Origin: Pseudomonas aestuarii
GTDB taxonomy: Bacteria > Pseudomonadota > Gammaproteobacteria > Pseudomonadales > Pseudomonadaceae
Direction of reading: 5' to 3'
DNA: 64,000 bases
NCBI RefSeq assembly: GCF_027988105.1
Contig: NZ_JAQJZJ010000003.1
Location: 488,572-552,571 of the forward strand
The notes under the pieces were generated by a model, which worked only from the letters and a program-made list of their open reading frames with translations, did not search any database and was not told the DNA's origin. Shown piece after piece: positions 37,320 through 46,814 of this stretch (positions within the stretch are counted from its first letter, which is position 1; each line of letters begins with the position of its first letter). The translations under genes and the position numbers were made by a program.

Positions 37320-38804
37320 TCATATCACCCACATATCCATGAACCGCTGCACCGGCGTGGCTTCTAGCGCCGCCTGATCCTTACACAGGTGGAAAATCTG
37401 CGCGCTGCGCTGGGCACTGAAGCGGGTTGCCAGATTGGCCCTGAACTTGTCCTCCAGCAGCGCGATGCCTTCGGCGCGACGGCGACGGTGACCGACCGGG
37501 TATTCAACCGCGACCTGCATGCTCGATGAGCCATCCTTGAAGAACACCTGAACGGCATTGGCAATCGAACGCTTGTCGGCTTCCAGGTACTCGCGGGTGT
37601 AGCGCGGGTCCTCGACTATCTCCATCTTCTCGCGCAACTCGTCGATGATCGGGTGGGCGGCATGAAAGTCGTCTTCATACTGCTCGGCCACCAGGTTGCC
37701 GAAGACCAGCGGTACGGCAGTCATGTACTGGATACAGTGATCGCGGTCGGCCGGATTGGCCAAGGTGCCCACCTTGGAGATGATGCGAATCGCCGATTCG
37801 TGGGTGGTGATGACGATTCTATCGATTTCGTGCAGGCGATCCCGGATCTGCGGATGCAGGATGACTGCCGCCTCGCAGGCGGTCTGCGCATGGAACTCGG
37901 CCGGAAAACTGATCTTGAACAGCACGTTTTCCATCACGTAGCTGGCAAACCCCTGCGAGAAACTGAACTGACGCGCCGCGACCGGCTTCAGCGCCAGGTC
38001 ATTGTTGGTGTGACTGAACAGCACATCGTAGAACCCCCACTGCGGCGCGCTTAGCGCGCCAGGAATGCCCATCTCGCCACGCATGGCGATATCGGCCAGG
38101 CGCACACCACGGCTGGTGGCGTCGCCGGCCGCCCAGGACTTGCGCGACCCGGCGTTCGGTGCGTGGCGGTAGGTACGCAGTGCCTGACCGTCGACAAAGA
38201 CATGGGAGATAGCCGACAGTAGTTGCTCGCGAGTGGCCCCCATCAGCCTGGCGCAGACGGCGGTCGAGGCCAGCTTGACCAGCAGCACATGATCCAGACC
38301 GACCCGGTTAAAGGAATTTTCCAGGGCGAACACGCCCTGGATCTCGTGGGCCATGATCATCGCGTCGAGCACCGCGCGCATGCTCAGCGGCGCTTCGCCC
38401 CGGGCCACACGCTGCTGCGACAGGTGGTCGGCCACGGCCAGGATACCGCCGAGGTTGTCCGACGGATGGCCCCACTCGGCCGCCAGCCAGGTGTCGTTGT
38501 AGTCCAGCCAACGCACCATGCAGCCGATGTCCCAGGCGGCCTTGAGCGGATCGAGACGGAAACTGGTGCCCGGCACGCGCGCACCATGCGGCACCACAGT
38601 GCCCTCGACGAACGGCCCGAGATGCTTGGTGCACTCCGGGAAGCGCAGCGCCAGCAAACCGCAGCCGAGCGTGTCCATCAGACAGTTGCGCGCGGTATTC
38701 AGGGCCTCGGCGGACTTGACCTTGTAGGTCAAGACATAGTCGGCGACGTCCTGGATCACCTGGTCATAATCGGGACGGACGTTCAGATCGACATTGGCGC
38801 TCAT
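37320..38804 (-). CDS. prpD: 2-methylcitrate dehydratase PrpD
   Basis: A 494-residue MmgE/PrpD-family enzyme, cofactor-independent, dehydrating 2-methylcitrate. Family marks are [44 protein letters not shown] and [20 protein letters not shown]. Others are [19 protein letters not shown] and [22 protein letters not shown] precedes the ATG. It is the last gene of the prp operon. The operon also encodes AcnD/PrpF, a second route to dehydrate the same substrate. It converges on ppsR with only 14 bp between stops. Confidence 0.94.
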   Translation of the reverse strand: MSANVDLNVRPDYDQVIQDVADYVLTYKVKSAEALNTARNCLMDTLGCGLLALRFPECTKHLGPFVEGTVVPHGARVPGTSFRLDPLKAAWDIGCMVRWLDYNDTWLAAEWGHPSDNLGGILAVADHLSQQRVARGEAPLSMRAVLDAMIMAHEIQGVFALENSFNRVGLDHVLLVKLASTAVCARLMGATREQLLSAISHVFVDGQALRTYRHAPNAGSRKSWAAGDATSRGVRLADIAMRGEMGIPGALSAPQWGFYDVLFSHTNNDLALKPVAARQFSFSQGFASYVMENVLFKISFPAEFHAQTACEAAVILHPQIRDRLHEIDRIVITTHESAIRIISKVGTLANPADRDHCIQYMTAVPLVFGNLVAEQYEDDFHAAHPIIDELREKMEIVEDPRYTREYLEADKRSIANAVQVFFKDGSSSMQVAVEYPVGHRRRRAEGIALLEDKFRANLATRFSAQRSAQIFHLCKDQAALEATPVQRFMDMWVI

Positions 38805-39027
38805 GGGTTCACTCCTCCTTCGGCGGCTTTAGGGCCCTGCCTCTCGGGGAAACGCAATACCCCTGCGTGCATCACGGCGTTGAGGCAATCGGCAACCCGC
38901 CTGATTTCATCGAGCAGGTGCCGCTGCCATGCGGGAGCACCCCCCACGGGTTATCCGGGCCAAGCCAGGAGGCCACGGCTGGCCGCTTCGCGCCCCGTGG
39001 AACCCCGACATGCCAGCCCAGAAGGCG

Positions 39028-39048
39028 AAAAGCCCGCTTGTGCGGGCT
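39028..39048 (-). terminator. hairpin after prpF
   Basis: agcccgc (39031-39037), loop ttgt, gcgggct (39042-39048), with aaaa at 39028-39031 giving a short T-run on the minus strand. It sits 25 bp past the prpF stop, so part of the prp transcript may end before prpD. Confidence 0.6.
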
Positions 39049-39072
39049 CTTCTTCAGCTTAGGCCAAACGCC

Positions 39073-40260
39073 TCAGAACGCATCGCCGGGTACGCGCACC
39101 CAGCCCTCCATCAGCACGCGGGCGCTGCGACTCATGATCGCCTTGACCACCGTCCAGTCGCCGTTGACCTGACTGGCTTCGGCGCCAACCCGCAGGGTGC
39201 CCGAAGGATGGCCGAAGCGCACGGCGCTACGCGCACCGCCGCCAGCCGCGAGGTTCACCAGGGTGCCCGGAATCGCCGCGGCAGTGCCGATCGCCACGGC
39301 ACAGGTACCCATCATCGCGTGGTGCAGCTTGCCCATGGACAGCGCGCGCACCAGCAGATCGACTTCGCTCGCCTGCACCGTCTTGCCGCTGGATGAAACG
39401 TAATCCTTGGGCTTGGCTACAAAGGCGATCTTCGGCGTGTGCTGTCGGGTGGCCGCCTCTTCCGCCGTCTTGATCAGCCCCATGCGCAGGGCTCCGGCCA
39501 CGCGGATTTTCTCGAAACGCGCCAGCTGCTCGGGGTCGCCGTTGATGGCCTCGCGCAGCTCGGTGCCCTGGTAACCGATATCCTCGGCATTGACGAACAC
39601 GGTCGGAATGCCGGCGCTGATCATGGTTGCCTTGAAAGTGCCGATGCCCGGCACCTCGAGCTCGTCGACCAGGTTGCCGGTGGGAAACATCGAACCGCCC
39701 TCCTCGCCGTCATCGGACGGATCGAGGAACTCCAGGATGATCTCGGCGGCGGGAAAGGTCACCCCGTCCAGCTCGAAGTCGCCGGTTTCCTGGACCTGGC
39801 CATTGCTCACCGGCACATGGGCGATGATGGTCTTGTTGATGTTGGCCTGCCAGATGCGCACCACACAGGTGCCATCCTGCGGAATACGTACTGGATCGAC
39901 CAGCCCGGCGTGAATGGCGAAGGCGCCGGCGGCGGTCGACAGGTTGCCGCAGTTGCCGCTCCAGTCGACGAAGGCCTTGTCGATCGACACCTGGCCATAG
40001 AGGTAGTCGACATCGTGATCCGGCTGGCTGCTCCTGGACAGGATCACGCACTTGCTGGTGCTGGAGGTAGCGCCGCCCATGCCGTCGATCTGCGCGGCAT
40101 AGGGATCGGGGCTGCCGATTACCCGCATAAACAGCTTGTCGCGGGCTTCGCCCGGCACCTGGCAGCGCTCGGGCAGGTCGTCCAGTTTGAAGAACACGCC
40201 CTTGCTGGTACCGCCACGGATATAGGTGGCGGGGATTTTCACTTGGGGCAAATGGTTCAT
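39073..40260 (-). CDS. prpF: PrpF, AcnD-accessory aconitate isomerase-like protein
   Basis: A 395-residue PrpF-family protein (diaminopimelate-epimerase-like fold). Marks are IPATYIRGGTSKGVFFKLDDLP, SPDPYAAQIDGMGGATSSTSK, YGQVSIDKAFVDWSGNCGNLS (cited in part) and MGKLHHAMMGTCAVAIGTAA. In characterised systems PrpF isomerises the product of AcnD so that it can enter the methylcitrate cycle. ATG 40260 has AGGA 8 bp upstream; the open frame begins 12 codons earlier without a good site. It is separated from acnD by a 195-bp gap holding two inverted repeats. Confidence 0.93.
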   Translation of the reverse strand: MNHLPQVKIPATYIRGGTSKGVFFKLDDLPERCQVPGEARDKLFMRVIGSPDPYAAQIDGMGGATSSTSKCVILSRSSQPDHDVDYLYGQVSIDKAFVDWSGNCGNLSTAAGAFAIHAGLVDPVRIPQDGTCVVRIWQANINKTIIAHVPVSNGQVQETGDFELDGVTFPAAEIILEFLDPSDDGEEGGSMFPTGNLVDELEVPGIGTFKATMISAGIPTVFVNAEDIGYQGTELREAINGDPEQLARFEKIRVAGALRMGLIKTAEEAATRQHTPKIAFVAKPKDYVSSSGKTVQASEVDLLVRALSMGKLHHAMMGTCAVAIGTAAAIPGTLVNLAAGGGARSAVRFGHPSGTLRVGAEASQVNGDWTVVKAIMSRSARVLMEGWVRVPGDAF

Positions 40261-40281
40261 GGATGCTGTCCTGAAATGAAA

Positions 40282-40343
40282 GTAGCCCGGATGCAATCTG
40301 GGACGAACCGATCAACGTCATCAGCGGATTGCATCCGAGCTAC
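40282..40343. repeat. palindromic intergenic repeat of the gtagcccggatgcaat type
   Basis: gtagcccggatgcaat (40282-40297) and attgcatccgagctac (40328-40343) are complementary at 15 of 16 positions around a 30-bp centre. This is a common intergenic repeat of Pseudomonas and relatives. It lies between acnD and prpF on the prp transcript. Confidence 0.75.
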
Positions 40344-40420
40344 AGGTTTTGTCGTAATCCGTAGGCTGGACATGGCAACACCTTGTCCAGTGCAGTGCCG
40401 TGGCATGACAACCGCGTAAC

Positions 40421-40447
40421 GGCGGACAAGCCTTGGGCATGTCCGCC
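40421..40447. repeat. 8-bp inverted repeat downstream of acnD
   Basis: ggcggaca (40421-40428) and tgtccgcc (40440-40447), starting 9 bp from the acnD stop. No T-run follows, so it is more likely an RNA-stabilising hairpin than a terminator. Confidence 0.5.
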
Positions 40448-40455
40448 CTGCGGGT

Positions 40456-43095
40456 TCAGGCGACGGCGCCCTCGAGGAAGTCCTGAGCGAAGCGCTGCAG
40501 CACGCCGCCAGCGTTGTAGACGTTGACTTCCGCGGCGGTATCCAGACGGCAGATCACCGGCACCCGGGTCACTTCGCCGTTGTGGCGATGGATGACCAGG
40601 GTCAGCTCGCAGCGCGGCGACGGCTCGCCCTGGATGTCATAGGTCTCGGTGCCGTCGAGGCCGAGAGTCAGCCGGGTGGTGCCCGGTTTGAACTCGACAG
40701 GCAGCACGCCCATGCCCACCAGGTTGGTGCGATGGATGCGCTCGAAGCCTTCCGCCACTATCACTTCCACACCCGCCAGGCGCACGCCCTTGGCCGCCCA
40801 GTCACGGGACGAGCCCTGGCCGTAGTCGGCACCGGCGACGATGATCAGGTTCTGCTTGCGGTTCATGTAGGTTTCGATCGCTTCCCACATGCGCATCACC
40901 TGGCCTTCCGGTTCGACGCGGGCCAGCGAACCCTTCTTCACCTGGCCATCGACCACGGCCATTTCGTTGACCAGCTGCGGGTTGGCGAAGGTGGCGCGCT
41001 GCGCGGTCAAATGGTCACCGCGGTGGGTGGCGTAGGAGTTGAAGTCCTCCTCCGGCAAGCCCATTTTGTGCAGGTATTCGCCGGCGGCGCTGTCCAGCAT
41101 GATGGCGTTGGACGGCGACAGATGGTCGGTGGTGATGTTGTCCGGCAGGATCGCCAGCGGGCGCATGCCCTTGAGCGTGCGCTCACCGGCCAGGGCGCCT
41201 TCCCAGTACGGCGGGCGACGGATGTAGGTGGACATCGGCCGCCAGTCGTACAGCGGGCTTTCGGCTTGCGCAATAGTGCCCAGATCGAACATCGGGATGT
41301 AGATCTGCTTGAACTGCTCCGGCTTCACGCTGGCGGCGACAATCGCGTCGATCTCCTCGTCGCTCGGCCACAGGTCCTTCAGGGTGACGGGGTTGCCAGC
41401 CTTGTCGGTACCCAACACGTCCTGCTCGATGTCGAAGCGCATGGTACCGGCGATGGCGTAGGCCACCACCAGCGGCGGCGAGGCCAGGAAGGCCTGCTTG
41501 GCGTACGGATGGATACGGCCGTCGAAGTTGCGGTTGCCGGACAGTACCGCGGTGGCGTAGAGGTCGCGGTCGATGATTTCCTGCTGAATCACCGGGTCCA
41601 GTGCACCGGACATACCGTTGCACGTGGTGCAGGCGTAGCCGACGATGCCGAAGCCGAGCTGCTCCAGCTCCGACAGCAGGCCGGCTTCTTCCAGGTACAG
41701 CTTGGCGACCTTGGAACCCGGGGCAAACGAGGTCTTGACCCACGGCTTGCGCACCAGGCCCAGGGCATTGGCCTTTTTCGCCACCAGGCCGGCGGCGACC
41801 ACGTTGCGCGGGTTGGAGGTGTTGGTGCAGCTGGTGATGGCGGCGATGATCACTGCGCCGTCGGGCATCAGGCCTTCACTTTCTTCAATTTTTCCAGCCG
41901 CCAGTTTGGCTTCGTCGGCAATTCCGCGCTCATGCAGCGCCGAGGTCGGCAAGCGGCGATGCGGGTTGCTCGGGCCCGCCATGTTGCGCACCACCGTGGA
42001 CAGGTCGAACTCGAGCACGCGCTCGTACTCGGCAGACTCCAGCGCGCTCGCCCACAGACCGGTGGTCTTGGCGTAGTTTTCCACCAGCGCTACCTGCTCC
42101 GGCTCGCGGCCAGTGAGCTTGAGGTAGTCGATGGTCTGCTGGTCGATATAGAACATTGAGGCGGTAGCGCCGTATTCCGGGCACATATTGGAGATGGTCG
42201 CGCGATCGCCGATGGTCAGGCTGTCGGCACCCTCGCCGAAGAACTCGACCCAGGCACCCACCACGCGCTCCTTGCGCAGGAACTCGGTGATGGCCAGCAC
42301 GATGTCGGTGGCGGTGATGCCGGGCTGGCGCTTGCCAATCAGCTTGACCCCGACGATATCGGGCAGGCGCATCATCGACGGCAGGCCCAACATCACGGTT
42401 TCGGCTTCCAGGCCACCGACGCCGATGGCGATCACGCCCAGGGCATCGACGTGCGGGGTATGCGAGTCGGTGCCCACGCAGGTATCGGGGAAGGCCACGC
42501 GCTTGCCATTTTCATCCGGACGAGCCTGGATCACCGGGCTCATCTTCTCCAGGTTGATCTGGTGCATGATGCCGTTGCCGGCCGGGATCACATCGACGTT
42601 CTCGAACGCGGTCTTGGTCCACTCGATGAAGTGGAAACGGTCCTCGTTGCGCCGATCTTCGATGGCGCGGTTCTTGGCGAAGGCATCCGGGTCGAAGCCC
42701 GGGGCTTCCACGGCCAGGGAGTGGTCGACGATCAGTTGGGTCGGCACCACCGGGTTGACCTTGGACGGGTCGCCGCCCTTCTCGGCGATGGCGTCGCGCA
42801 GACCGGCCAGGTCCACCAGCGCGGTCTGACCGAGGATGTCGTGGCACACCACGCGGGCCGGATACCAGGGGAAATCCAGGTCACGCTTGCGTTCGATCAG
42901 CTGCTTGAGCGCATCGGTCAAGGCGTCCGGCTCGCAGCGGCGCACCAGTTGCTCGGCCAGCACGCGGGAGACATAAGGCAGCTTGGCGTAGGCACCGGGG
43001 GCAATGGCATCCACCGCCGCGCGGGTGTCGAAATAGTCCAGCGCGGTGCCGGCCAGCGGCTTGCGGTATTGGCTATTCATACTGTTCATGGTCAT
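40456..43095 (-). CDS. acnD: Fe-S-dependent 2-methylcitrate dehydratase AcnD
   Basis: An 879-residue aconitase-superfamily enzyme. The first cluster cysteine is in [19 protein letters not shown] and the other two are in [16 protein letters not shown]. Substrate-binding segments include [23 protein letters not shown] and [20 protein letters not shown]. Context separates it from AcnA: it lies between prpC and prpF. It dehydrates 2-methylcitrate in the methylcitrate cycle. ATG 43095 overlaps the prpC stop (ATGA) and has AAGGA 6 bp upstream. The longer open frame runs inside prpC and is rejected. Confidence 0.95.
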   Translation of the reverse strand: MTMNSMNSQYRKPLAGTALDYFDTRAAVDAIAPGAYAKLPYVSRVLAEQLVRRCEPDALTDALKQLIERKRDLDFPWYPARVVCHDILGQTALVDLAGLRDAIAEKGGDPSKVNPVVPTQLIVDHSLAVEAPGFDPDAFAKNRAIEDRRNEDRFHFIEWTKTAFENVDVIPAGNGIMHQINLEKMSPVIQARPDENGKRVAFPDTCVGTDSHTPHVDALGVIAIGVGGLEAETVMLGLPSMMRLPDIVGVKLIGKRQPGITATDIVLAITEFLRKERVVGAWVEFFGEGADSLTIGDRATISNMCPEYGATASMFYIDQQTIDYLKLTGREPEQVALVENYAKTTGLWASALESAEYERVLEFDLSTVVRNMAGPSNPHRRLPTSALHERGIADEAKLAAGKIEESEGLMPDGAVIIAAITSCTNTSNPRNVVAAGLVAKKANALGLVRKPWVKTSFAPGSKVAKLYLEEAGLLSELEQLGFGIVGYACTTCNGMSGALDPVIQQEIIDRDLYATAVLSGNRNFDGRIHPYAKQAFLASPPLVVAYAIAGTMRFDIEQDVLGTDKAGNPVTLKDLWPSDEEIDAIVAASVKPEQFKQIYIPMFDLGTIAQAESPLYDWRPMSTYIRRPPYWEGALAGERTLKGMRPLAILPDNITTDHLSPSNAIMLDSAAGEYLHKMGLPEEDFNSYATHRGDHLTAQRATFANPQLVNEMAVVDGQVKKGSLARVEPEGQVMRMWEAIETYMNRKQNLIIVAGADYGQGSSRDWAAKGVRLAGVEVIVAEGFERIHRTNLVGMGVLPVEFKPGTTRLTLGLDGTETYDIQGEPSPRCELTLVIHRHNGEVTRVPVICRLDTAAEVNVYNAGGVLQRFAQDFLEGAVA

Positions 43096-44255
43096 GGGCG
43101 ATCCTTGAGCGGCACGAACTTGAGGTCTTCTGGACCGACGTAGTTGGCGCTCGGGCGAATGATCTTGCCGTCGATACGCTGCTCGATGACGTGGCTGGAC
43201 CAGCCCGAGGTGCGAGCAATCACGAATAGCGGGGTGAACATGGCAGTCGGAATACCCATCATGTGGTAGCTGACGGCGCTGAACCAATCGAGGTTGGGGA
43301 ACATCTTCTTGATGTCCCACATGGTCGATTCCAGTCGCTCGGCGATGTCGTACATCTTGCTGCTGCCCTGCTCGATGGACAGCTCGCGGGCGACTTCCTT
43401 GATCACATTGTTGCGCGGGTCGCTGACGGTATACACCGGGTGACCGAAGCCGATGACCACTTCCTTCTTCTCGACCCGCGCGCGAATGTCGGCCTCGGCC
43501 TCGTCCGGGTTGTCATAGCGCTTCTGGATTTCGAAGGCCACTTCGTTGGCCCCGCCATGCTTGGGCCCACGCAACGCGCCGATGCCCGCGGCAATCGCCG
43601 AGTACATGTCGGAGCCGGTGCCGGCGACTACGCGCGAGGCGAAGGTCGATGCATTGAATTCATGCTCTGCGTACAGGTTCAGCGAGGTGTGCATGGCACG
43701 CACCCAGGACTCGCGCGGCGCCTCGCCATGCAACAGGTGGAGGAAATGGCCACCGATGGAGTCGTCGTCGGTATCGACCTCGATGCGCTTGCCGTTGTGG
43801 CTGAAGTGATACCAGTACAGGAGCATGGAGCCCAGCGAGGCCATCAGCTTGTCGGCGATGTCGCGCGCACCGGGGTGGTTGTGGTCGTCCTTCTCCGGCG
43901 CCAGGCAGCCCAGCACCGAAACGCCGGTGCGCATCACATCCATCGGGTGAGCGGATGGCGGCAGTTGCTCGAGGGACGCCTTGAGGGCCGCAGGAATGCC
44001 GCGCAGGGCCTTGAGCTTGGCCTTGTAGCCAGCCAGTTCGGCGACGTTGGGCAGCTTGCCGTGGACCAGCAGGTGGGCGATTTCTTCGAATTCGCAGCGA
44101 TTGGCGAAGTCGAGAACATCATAGCCGCGATAGTGCAGGTCGTTGCCGGTGCGGCCGACGGTGCACAGCGCGGTGTTGCCGGCGGCGGTGCCGCTCAGGG
44201 CTACGGATTTCTTCGGCTTGAAGCCTGGGGTAGTGGTTTCTGGGGTCTGGCTCAT
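43092..44255 (-). CDS. prpC: 2-methylcitrate synthase PrpC
   Basis: A 387-residue citrate-synthase-family enzyme condensing propionyl-CoA and oxaloacetate. Marks are [24 protein letters not shown] (near 40, cited in part as YRGYDV), [23 protein letters not shown] (histidine of the active site), [13 protein letters not shown] and [28 protein letters not shown] near the end carries the conserved arginine region. GAGGAG precedes the ATG. It is shorter than TCA-cycle GltA, as expected for PrpC. Confidence 0.95.
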   Translation of the reverse strand: MSQTPETTTPGFKPKKSVALSGTAAGNTALCTVGRTGNDLHYRGYDVLDFANRCEFEEIAHLLVHGKLPNVAELAGYKAKLKALRGIPAALKASLEQLPPSAHPMDVMRTGVSVLGCLAPEKDDHNHPGARDIADKLMASLGSMLLYWYHFSHNGKRIEVDTDDDSIGGHFLHLLHGEAPRESWVRAMHTSLNLYAEHEFNASTFASRVVAGTGSDMYSAIAAGIGALRGPKHGGANEVAFEIQKRYDNPDEAEADIRARVEKKEVVIGFGHPVYTVSDPRNNVIKEVARELSIEQGSSKMYDIAERLESTMWDIKKMFPNLDWFSAVSYHMMGIPTAMFTPLFVIARTSGWSSHVIEQRIDGKIIRPSANYVGPEDLKFVPLKDRP

Positions 44256-44327
44256 CGCTTGTCTCTCCTCATCCGATCCGGTCGGGTATCTCTTGTTATG
44301 CGCGGGCCGCGGAGGCTCGCGCGCCGG

Positions 44328-45224
44328 TTATTTCTTGGCCGCAAACAGCGCGTCGAGATGCTGCTCGAAGGCGTGGTAGTTGATGCGCTCGTAGAGCTCC
44401 ATGCGGGTTTGCATGGTGTCGATTACATTCTTCTGGGTGCCGTCACGGCGCAGCGCGGTGTAGACGTTTTCGGCCGCCTTGTTCATGGCGCGGAAGGCCG
44501 AGAGCGGATAAAGCACCAGGGACACGTCGACACCGGCCAGCTCATCGGTGGTAAACAGCGGCGTGGCGCCAAACTCGGTGATGTTGGCCAGGATCGGCGC
44601 CTTGATGCGGTCGGCGAAGGTCTTGTACATCGCCAGCTCGGTGATCGCCTCGGGGAAAATCATGTCGGCGCCAGCCTCGATGCAAGCCTCTGCGCGATCC
44701 AGCGCCGAGTTCAGGCCTTCGACGGCCAGGGCATCGGTGCGCGCCATGATCACGAAGCTGTCGTCGGTGCGTGCATCCACTGCTGCCTTGATCCGGTCGA
44801 CCATCTCCTGCTGGGTGACGATTTCCTTGTTCGGCCGATGACCGCAGCGCTTGGCGCCCACTTGGTCTTCGATATGAATTGCCGCAGCGCCGAACTTGAT
44901 CATCGACTTGACGGTACGCGCCACGTTGAACGCCGAGGAGCCGAAGCCGGTGTCGACATCCACCAGCAGCGGCAGGTCGCAGACGTCGGTGATCCGCCGC
45001 ACATCGGTCAGCACATCGTCCAGCCCGGTGATCCCCAAGTCCGGCAAGCCCAGCGAGCCGGCTGCCACGCCGCCACCAGAGAGGTAAATCGCCTTGAAAC
45101 CGGCGCGCTGGGCCAGCAGCGCATGGTTGGCATTGATCGCACCCACGACCTGCAAAGGATGCTCTGCGGCAACCGCATCGCGGAAACGCTGGCCGGGACG
45201 GCTCTGGCTGGAAAGCTGACTCAT
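44328..45224 (-). CDS. prpB: methylisocitrate lyase PrpB
   Basis: A 298-residue isocitrate-lyase-superfamily enzyme splitting 2-methylisocitrate into pyruvate and succinate. The catalytic cysteine is C127 in AKRCGHRPN. Metal- and substrate-binding segments are [45 protein letters not shown] and [11 protein letters not shown]. The start overlaps the gntR stop (ATGA), so regulator and enzyme are coupled. It lies 72 bp upstream of prpC. Confidence 0.95.
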   Translation of the reverse strand: MSQLSSQSRPGQRFRDAVAAEHPLQVVGAINANHALLAQRAGFKAIYLSGGGVAAGSLGLPDLGITGLDDVLTDVRRITDVCDLPLLVDVDTGFGSSAFNVARTVKSMIKFGAAAIHIEDQVGAKRCGHRPNKEIVTQQEMVDRIKAAVDARTDDSFVIMARTDALAVEGLNSALDRAEACIEAGADMIFPEAITELAMYKTFADRIKAPILANITEFGATPLFTTDELAGVDVSLVLYPLSAFRAMNKAAENVYTALRRDGTQKNVIDTMQTRMELYERINYHAFEQHLDALFAAKK

Positions 45225-45958
45225 GACTCACCTCGGGGTTTGGCTGTCTTGGTTGGCGCGCCCTGCCCCATGCTCATGGCGAAGTGGCGCTCGATATTGC
45301 GTTTGGATGCACCGATGTGACGGCGCATGAGTAACTCTGCGAGTTCGCCATCGCGGTCTGCGATGGCGTCGAGAATGCGGTGGTGTTCGGCGAACGCCTG
45401 ACGCGGGCGGTTCGGTGTGGCCGAGAACTGCAGGCGGTACATGCGCACCAGTTGATACAGCTCACCGCAGAGCATCTGTACAAGGGTACGGTTGCCGCTG
45501 CCCTGGATGATCCGGTAATGGAAATCGAAGTCGCCTTCCTGCTGGTAGTAGCCGACGCCCGCCTTGAAGGCCGCATCCTGCTCATGCAGATCGAGCACCC
45601 GGCGCAGGTCATCGATTTCCGCCTGACTCATACGCTCGGCGGCCAGGCGGCTGGCCATGCCTTCCAGCGACTCACGGATCTCATAGAGCTCGATCAGCTC
45701 GGCGTGATCAAGCGACACCACCCGTGCGCCCACATGGGGAATGCGCACTAATAGACGCTGCCCCTCGAGGCGGTGAATCGCCTCGCGCAGCGGCCCGCGA
45801 CTGATGCCATAGGTGCGTGCAAGTTCCGGTTCGGAAATCTTGCTGCCTGGTGCGATCTCGCCTTTGACAATAGCGGCCTGAATACGGCGAAAAACATGCT
45901 CGGACAGCGTTTCCGAATCATCTTGAACGATACGGGGCAACTCAATGGTATCGGGCAT
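45221..45958 (-). CDS. GntR-family regulator of the prp operon
   Basis: A 245-residue FadR/FCD-type GntR regulator. Its winged helix lies at residues 15-80: [30 protein letters not shown] is cited by parts [16 protein letters not shown] and [18 protein letters not shown]. The C-terminal FCD domain follows, with [32 protein letters not shown] and [14 protein letters not shown]. As the first gene of the prp operon it is the likely regulator, sensing a methylcitrate-cycle intermediate. A TGTCGACA palindrome lies 3 bp before the start, suggesting autorepression. The start ATG 45958 lacks a strong ribosome binding site. Confidence 0.88.
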   Translation of the reverse strand: MPDTIELPRIVQDDSETLSEHVFRRIQAAIVKGEIAPGSKISEPELARTYGISRGPLREAIHRLEGQRLLVRIPHVGARVVSLDHAELIELYEIRESLEGMASRLAAERMSQAEIDDLRRVLDLHEQDAAFKAGVGYYQQEGDFDFHYRIIQGSGNRTLVQMLCGELYQLVRMYRLQFSATPNRPRQAFAEHHRILDAIADRDGELAELLMRRHIGASKRNIERHFAMSMGQGAPTKTAKPRGES

Positions 45959-46043
45959 ATTGTCGACACTACCTGCAATATTTTCCAAAAAAGTACCCGC
46001 TAACGGGGCGCATGTCAAATACGCAAGCAACACTGTCGACAAT
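45959..46043 (-). promoter_or_regulatory. paired TGTCGACA sites, candidate GntR operators
   Basis: The 8-bp palindrome TGTCGACA occurs at 45961-45968 and again at 46034-46041. In opposite orientations both extend to ATTGTCGACA(C/G)T. The two lie 73 bp apart, about seven helical turns. The first abuts the regulator start codon, and the promoter should lie between or beside them. Confidence 0.55.
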
Positions 46044-46262
46044 CATTCGGATAACAAAAAGTTCTGACCTACCCTCATTTCTTGGATAAACGTCTATAAG
46101 CGTCTGTCGCAGCGGCAAAACCCCCGTGATAGAATGCCGACCACTTGCGTCTGGCCTAGCTTTGCTGCCATGCCCGTTAGAGATCACACCAGGCGCAGCG
46201 GCCGTGCCGCCTCGCCAGCTGGTCTTGTTATCCGATGACCGCGCTATACCTTAATAGGACTT

Positions 46263-46814
46263 ATGAGACTCAAGCCCTTCGCCCTGCTGATTTGCCTGTT
46301 GTTACCGCCTGGCCTGGGTCTCGCCGCCGCAGAGAAGGCCGTATACGGCCTGAATGAACACGCCATGCTGTTCAACCTCGGCCTGCAAGTGCCGGCCAAG
46401 TTGGATACAGGCGCCAAGACTGCGTCCTTGAGCGCGCGGGACATCAAACGTTTCAAACGAGAAGGTGAACCCTGGGTGCGCTTCTTCCTGGCAATCGACG
46501 ATGCCCACGCCCACCCGATAGAGCGCCCGCTGGCGCGGATAAGCAAAATCAAACGCCGCGCTGGCGACTATGATCCAGAGGAAGAAAAAACCTATACCGC
46601 GCGCCCGGTCATTGAGCTGGATATCTGCATGGGCCTAGCCCTGCGCACAATCGAAGTGAACTTGACCGACCGTAGTGCATTCCAATACCCGCTGTTGATC
46701 GGCTCCGATGCCCTCAAGCGTTTCAGCGCACTTGTCGATCCAAGCCTTAAATACGCAGCTGGCATGCCTGGCTGTCCTCCTGACGCAAACATTGGCGCCA
46801 CCCCTAATGAGTAA
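46263..46814 (+). CDS. exported retropepsin-like aspartic peptidase family protein
   Basis: A 183-residue protein with a signal peptide (MRLKPFALLICLLLPPGLGLAAA). The core motif PAKLDTGAKTASLSARDI is the DTGAKTxxL signature of PF05618, bacterial retropepsin-like proteins formerly called ATP-dependent zinc proteases. One DTG suggests it works as a dimer. KRRAGDYDPEEEKTYTARPVIE and YPLLIGSDALKRF are typical later segments. It overlaps the next gene (TAATG). I recall this trio being linked to osmotic tolerance under the name Rlo; that naming is from memory. Confidence 0.85.
   Translation: MRLKPFALLICLLLPPGLGLAAAEKAVYGLNEHAMLFNLGLQVPAKLDTGAKTASLSARDIKRFKREGEPWVRFFLAIDDAHAHPIERPLARISKIKRRAGDYDPEEEKTYTARPVIELDICMGLALRTIEVNLTDRSAFQYPLLIGSDALKRFSALVDPSLKYAAGMPGCPPDANIGATPNE

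Noticed and set aside
43096..43320. 75-residue N-terminal extension of AcnD
   Set aside because: It lies wholly inside prpC in another frame; the ATGA overlap at 43095 has a better ribosome binding site and normal protein length.
43263..45320. 685-codon plus-strand frame opposite prpC and prpB
   Set aside because: Antisense shadow of two well-identified enzymes, with shadow-type composition.
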